DNA of 23,705 nt from DATARH01 sp035504075 (lineage in GTDB: Bacteria > Pseudomonadota > Alphaproteobacteria > ATCC43930 > CGMCC-115725). This document shows positions 21,524-23,705 of this stretch, piece after piece. Below the pieces are notes generated by a model. The model searched no databases. It had not been told where the DNA came from and worked only from the letters and a program-made list of their open reading frames with translations. The stretch is taken from contig DATJSO010000037.1 of NCBI GenBank assembly GCA_035504075.1, positions 1 through 23,705 of the forward strand, in the 5' to 3' direction. The first letter of the stretch is position 1, and each line of letters starts with the position of its first letter. Position numbers and translations under genes: made by a program.

Positions 21524-22369
21524 ATGCCGACCGTGCTTTCCCTGCAGTCGCGCGTTGCCTATGGGCATGTCGGCAACGCCGCTTCGGTGTTTGCGCTGCA
21601 GCGCCTCGGCATCGAGGCGTGGGCGCTCGATACGGTGGCCTTCTCCAACCATACGGGGCACGGCAGCTGGCGGGGCGCGGCGGTGCCGGCGTCGAACATC
21701 GCCGCCTTGTTCGACGGGATCGCCGCGCTCGGCGTATTGCCGCAGATCGATGCGGTGCTGTCGGGCTATCTCGGCGACCGGGCGACCGGGCCGGTCCTGC
21801 TCGACATCGTCGCGCGGGTGCGCGCCGCCAACCCCGCGGCGCTGTTCTGCTGCGACCCCGTCATCGGCGACGCCGACACCGGCGCGTACGTGACGGACGG
21901 CATCGCCGAATTCTTTCGCGACGAGGCGCTGGCACACGCCGACATCGCGACGCCAAACCGCTTCGAGCTCGAATACCTGACCGGCGGCCGGATCGCGCGC
22001 CTGTCCGAGGCAGCCACGGCCGCGGCGCGGCTGCGCGCGCGCGGTCCGGCAAGCGTACTGGTCACCAGCCTGGAACCGGCATCGCCCGACCGGATCACGA
22101 TGCTGGCCGCCGGTGCCGCCGGCACGTGGACGGTCGAGACGCCGCGGCTGCCGGTCGCCTTGAACGGCTGCGGCGATGTCACGGCCGCGCTGTTCCTGGC
22201 GCATCTGCTGCGCGGTGCCGACCTGCCGGAAGCATTGGGCCTGACCGCGGCGGCGGTCTTTGCCCTGATCGCGACGACCGCGCGCCTCGGCCGCTTCGAA
22301 TTGGCCCTCGTCGCGGCGCAGGACGAGCTTGTCGCGCCGGCCCGCCGCTTTTCGCTGCAACACGTATGA
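21524..22369 (+). CDS. pdxY: Pyridoxal kinase
   Basis: A 281-residue ribokinase-superfamily enzyme phosphorylating pyridoxal to PLP in the salvage pathway. Seen: V-L-S-L-Q-S-R-V-A-Y-G-H-V-G-N-A-A at residues 4-20, the PdxK/PdxY substrate-binding start; F-S-N-H-T-G-H-G-S-W-R-G; S-G-Y-L-G-D; D-P-V-I-G-D; T-P-N-R-F-E-L-E-Y-L-T-G-G; and the catalytic loop N-G-C216-G-D218-V-T-A-A-L-F. The usual loop is G-T-G-D; here the Thr is Cys while the catalytic Asp218 is kept. Length is standard. The start is ATG 21524 with a weak ribosome site, possibly coupled to the gene upstream. PLP made here would serve enzymes such as the aminotransferase at 17,356-18,558, though no special link is implied. Confidence 0.94.
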   Translation: MPTVLSLQSRVAYGHVGNAASVFALQRLGIEAWALDTVAFSNHTGHGSWRGAAVPASNIAALFDGIAALGVLPQIDAVLSGYLGDRATGPVLLDIVARVRAANPAALFCCDPVIGDADTGAYVTDGIAEFFRDEALAHADIATPNRFELEYLTGGRIARLSEAATAAARLRARGPASVLVTSLEPASPDRITMLAAGAAGTWTVETPRLPVALNGCGDVTAALFLAHLLRGADLPEALGLTAAAVFALIATTARLGRFELALVAAQDELVAPARRFSLQHV

Positions 22370-22378
22370 GGACCTGCA

Positions 22379-22879
22379 ATGCGCGCTCATCTCGCCCTTG
22401 CCGCGGCATCGATGACGGCGTTGACGGCGCCGGTCCCGGCCGCCGCCGAGATGCCTGCCGCCGATATGCTCGCCAATGTCAGCGGCTATGACGCCAGCCT
22501 GCTCGCCGGCAAGACCTGCCAGGGCGTCTTCGAGAGCGGTCGTCGGCATCCCTGGAGCAACGGGGCGGCAGAACTGGCCTTCGCGATCGAGGGCGACAGG
22601 CTGACGGCGCAGTACGCGCAGTCGCTCGGCCAGCAGGCGCACGATTTCGCCGAATATGCGATGGTGCAGGATCGCCCGGTCGATGCGTCGGGCTACGAGC
22701 GCTTCGGGCCGGTGCACGATCTGACGGTCGCCGGGCACGAGATCAGCTTTGTCGATGCGACAGGTGCACGCTTCAAGCTGACCTATCGCCGCCATTCGTT
22801 GTCGGGCGAGCGCGATCCGCGCGGCGGCAGCGACCCGCGCATGACACGGATCAGCTTGGTCCGCATGCGCTGCCGCTGA
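22379..22879 (+). CDS. Exported hypothetical protein
   Basis: 166 residues starting at ATG 22379, nine bases after the pdxY stop, with GAGGA upstream. The first 23 residues form a signal peptide (M-R-A-H-L-A-L-A-A-A-S-M... ending P-A-A-A-E). The mature part has G-K-T-C-Q-G-V-F-E-S-G-R, a central L-A-F-A-I-E-G-D-R-L-T-A-Q-Y strand, V-H-D-L-T-V-A-G-H-E-I-S-F-V-D, and K-L-T-Y-R-R-H-S-L-S-G, suggesting a beta-rich periplasmic domain. Two cysteines (positions 47 and 165) could pair. No family is recognised. Probably co-transcribed with pdxY; it converges on moeB (19-bp gap). Confidence 0.75.
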   Translation: MRAHLALAAASMTALTAPVPAAAEMPAADMLANVSGYDASLLAGKTCQGVFESGRRHPWSNGAAELAFAIEGDRLTAQYAQSLGQQAHDFAEYAMVQDRPVDASGYERFGPVHDLTVAGHEISFVDATGARFKLTYRRHSLSGERDPRGGSDPRMTRISLVRMRCR

Positions 22880-22898
22880 CCGGCCGAGGATCGGCGCA

Positions 22899-23663
22899 TC
22901 AGCTCGCGCCGCCGCAGGTCGGGCAGTCCGGGTCCTTGGCGATGCGGATGCGATGAAAGCGGGTGCGCAAGGCTTCGTAGATCAGCAGCGTGCCGTCGAG
23001 GCCGTCGCCGAGGCCGAGCAGTTCCTTCAGCACCTCGACCGCCTGCAATGTCCCCATGACGCCGGCAACCGCGCCCAGAATGCCGGCCTCTTCGCAGCGC
23101 GGCACCATGTCGGGCGGCGGCGGCTCGCGGAACAGGCAGCGGTAGCAGGGATGCCCGGCGCCGAGATAGGGGCGGAAGGTTGAAAGCTGCCCCTCGAACG
23201 GCGACAGCGCCGCCGCGACAAGCGGTTTGCGCAGCCCGAAGCACCGGTCGGTCAACAGGTAGCGGGTCGCGAAATTGTCGCTGCCGTCGGCGACAAGGTC
23301 GTAGCCGGCGATGATTTCTGCGGCGTTGTCGGGCGCCAGCCGCGTTGGGTGCGTCACGACCTGCACATCGTCATTGACGGCGGCAAGCGCCGCACGCGCG
23401 CTGTCCACCTTCAGATCGCCAACCCGCTGGGTCGCATGCACGATCTGACGCTGCAGATTGGTCAAATCGACCCGGTCGTTGTCGATGATGCCAATCGTGC
23501 CGACCCCGGCGGCGGCGAGATAGAGCAGCAACGGCGAGCCGAGGCCACCGGCGCCGACGACCAGCACGCGCGAAACAAGCAGTCTTTCCTGCCCTTCTTC
23601 ACCGACCTCATCGAGGATCAGGTGGCGGGCATAGCGGCGGAACTGCTGCTCGTTCAGCTCCAT
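22899..23663 (-). CDS. moeB: Molybdopterin-synthase adenylyltransferase MoeB / ThiF-HesA family
   Basis: A 254-residue E1-like enzyme adenylating the C-terminal Gly-Gly of a ubiquitin-like sulfur carrier (MoaD or ThiS). Seen: R-Y-A-R-H-L-I-L near residues 10-17; G-A-G-G-L-G-S-P-L near 37-45 (ATP loop); I-D-N-D-R-V-D-L-T-N-L-Q-R-Q; D-G-S-D-N-F-A-T-R-Y; and the zinc cysteines C-Y-R-C and C-P-T-C. It lacks a C-terminal rhodanese domain, so it is the MoeB/ThiF type, not MOCS3. Which carrier it serves cannot be told. The ATG at 23663 is preferred (AAGGG five bases upstream); GTG 23666 is possible. The ATG overlaps the stop of the preceding gene by one base. Confidence 0.92.
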   Translation of the reverse strand: MELNEQQFRRYARHLILDEVGEEGQERLLVSRVLVVGAGGLGSPLLLYLAAAGVGTIGIIDNDRVDLTNLQRQIVHATQRVGDLKVDSARAALAAVNDDVQVVTHPTRLAPDNAAEIIAGYDLVADGSDNFATRYLLTDRCFGLRKPLVAAALSPFEGQLSTFRPYLGAGHPCYRCLFREPPPPDMVPRCEEAGILGAVAGVMGTLQAVEVLKELLGLGDGLDGTLLIYEALRTRFHRIRIAKDPDCPTCGGAS

Positions 23664-23705
23664 CACAACCCTTCGAACAGCGGCGTCGAAAGATAGCGCT
23701 CGGCG
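23663..23705 (-). CDS. C-terminus of an unidentified gene coupled to moeB (partial)
   Basis: The last 13 codons of a minus-strand gene entering from the right edge: A-E-R-Y-L-S-T-P-L-F-E-G-L, then TGA. The TGA shares its A with the moeB ATG (TGATG), a classical translational-coupling overlap, so this frame is very likely real. Too little is present to name the product. Confidence 0.6.
   Translation of the reverse strand, partial: AERYLSTPLFEGL

Overview
The window is a high-GC, gene-dense stretch of chromosome from an alphaproteobacterium, most likely Rhodospirillales-like. The lineage call rests on three small families largely confined to that class: the F1-ATPase inhibitor zeta subunit (DUF1476), a DUF1192 protein, and the cell-cycle regulator TrcR (DUF1013). 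I see no integrase, transposase, phage gene, CRISPR array or toxin-antitoxin pair. This is housekeeping and accessory metabolism, not an island, and I did not find a convincing new multi-gene system.

Layout. Positions 1-1,430 hold the start of a metallo-beta-lactamase-fold hydrolase (minus), then bfd and bfr for iron storage (plus), then the ATPase zeta subunit (minus). Positions 1,537-4,700 hold an NRDE/TANGO2 protein, purC and purS (purine synthesis, without purQ or purL next to them) and an MFS transporter on the minus strand. Positions 4,800-8,170 hold a phosphoribosyltransferase whose frame is broken in a run of nine G, a decayed remnant of a small stress-type membrane protein, and a full phosphoketolase. 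Positions 8,200-9,760 hold tRNA-Pro(GGG) with a clear promoter, an amidohydrolase and a small DUF2892 membrane protein. Positions 9,958-12,587 hold a class A penicillin-binding protein overlapping a DedA membrane protein. Positions 12,594-16,248 hold a MaoC-like protein plus OsmC (minus), divergent from LysE and PaiB-like genes, then DUF1192 and trcR. Positions 16,245-19,475 hold a zinc alcohol dehydrogenase, a palindromic intergenic repeat, an aspartate aminotransferase and a glutathione S-transferase. Positions 19,598-23,705 hold an SH3b protein, a CitE-like lyase, a four-helix membrane protein, pdxY, an exported protein, moeB and the last codons of one more gene.

How the genes relate. Clear functional units are few: bfd-bfr (iron release and storage), purC-purS, PBP1A-dedA (envelope), osmC-maoC, possibly the phosphoribosyltransferase-remnant-phosphoketolase group, and an unidentified gene translationally coupled to moeB. 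Orientation changes nearly every one or two genes, and all eight convergent junctions are extremely tight (4-bp overlap to 19-bp gap).

Points most worth a second look: a bacterioferritin that keeps its haem methionine but lacks both ferroxidase histidines; a Fur-box-like site on the bfd promoter; the G9 frameshift in the phosphoribosyltransferase; the internally deleted pseudogene beside it; a 16-bp perfect palindrome in the osmC promoter; and a probable leaderless mRNA at 21,034.
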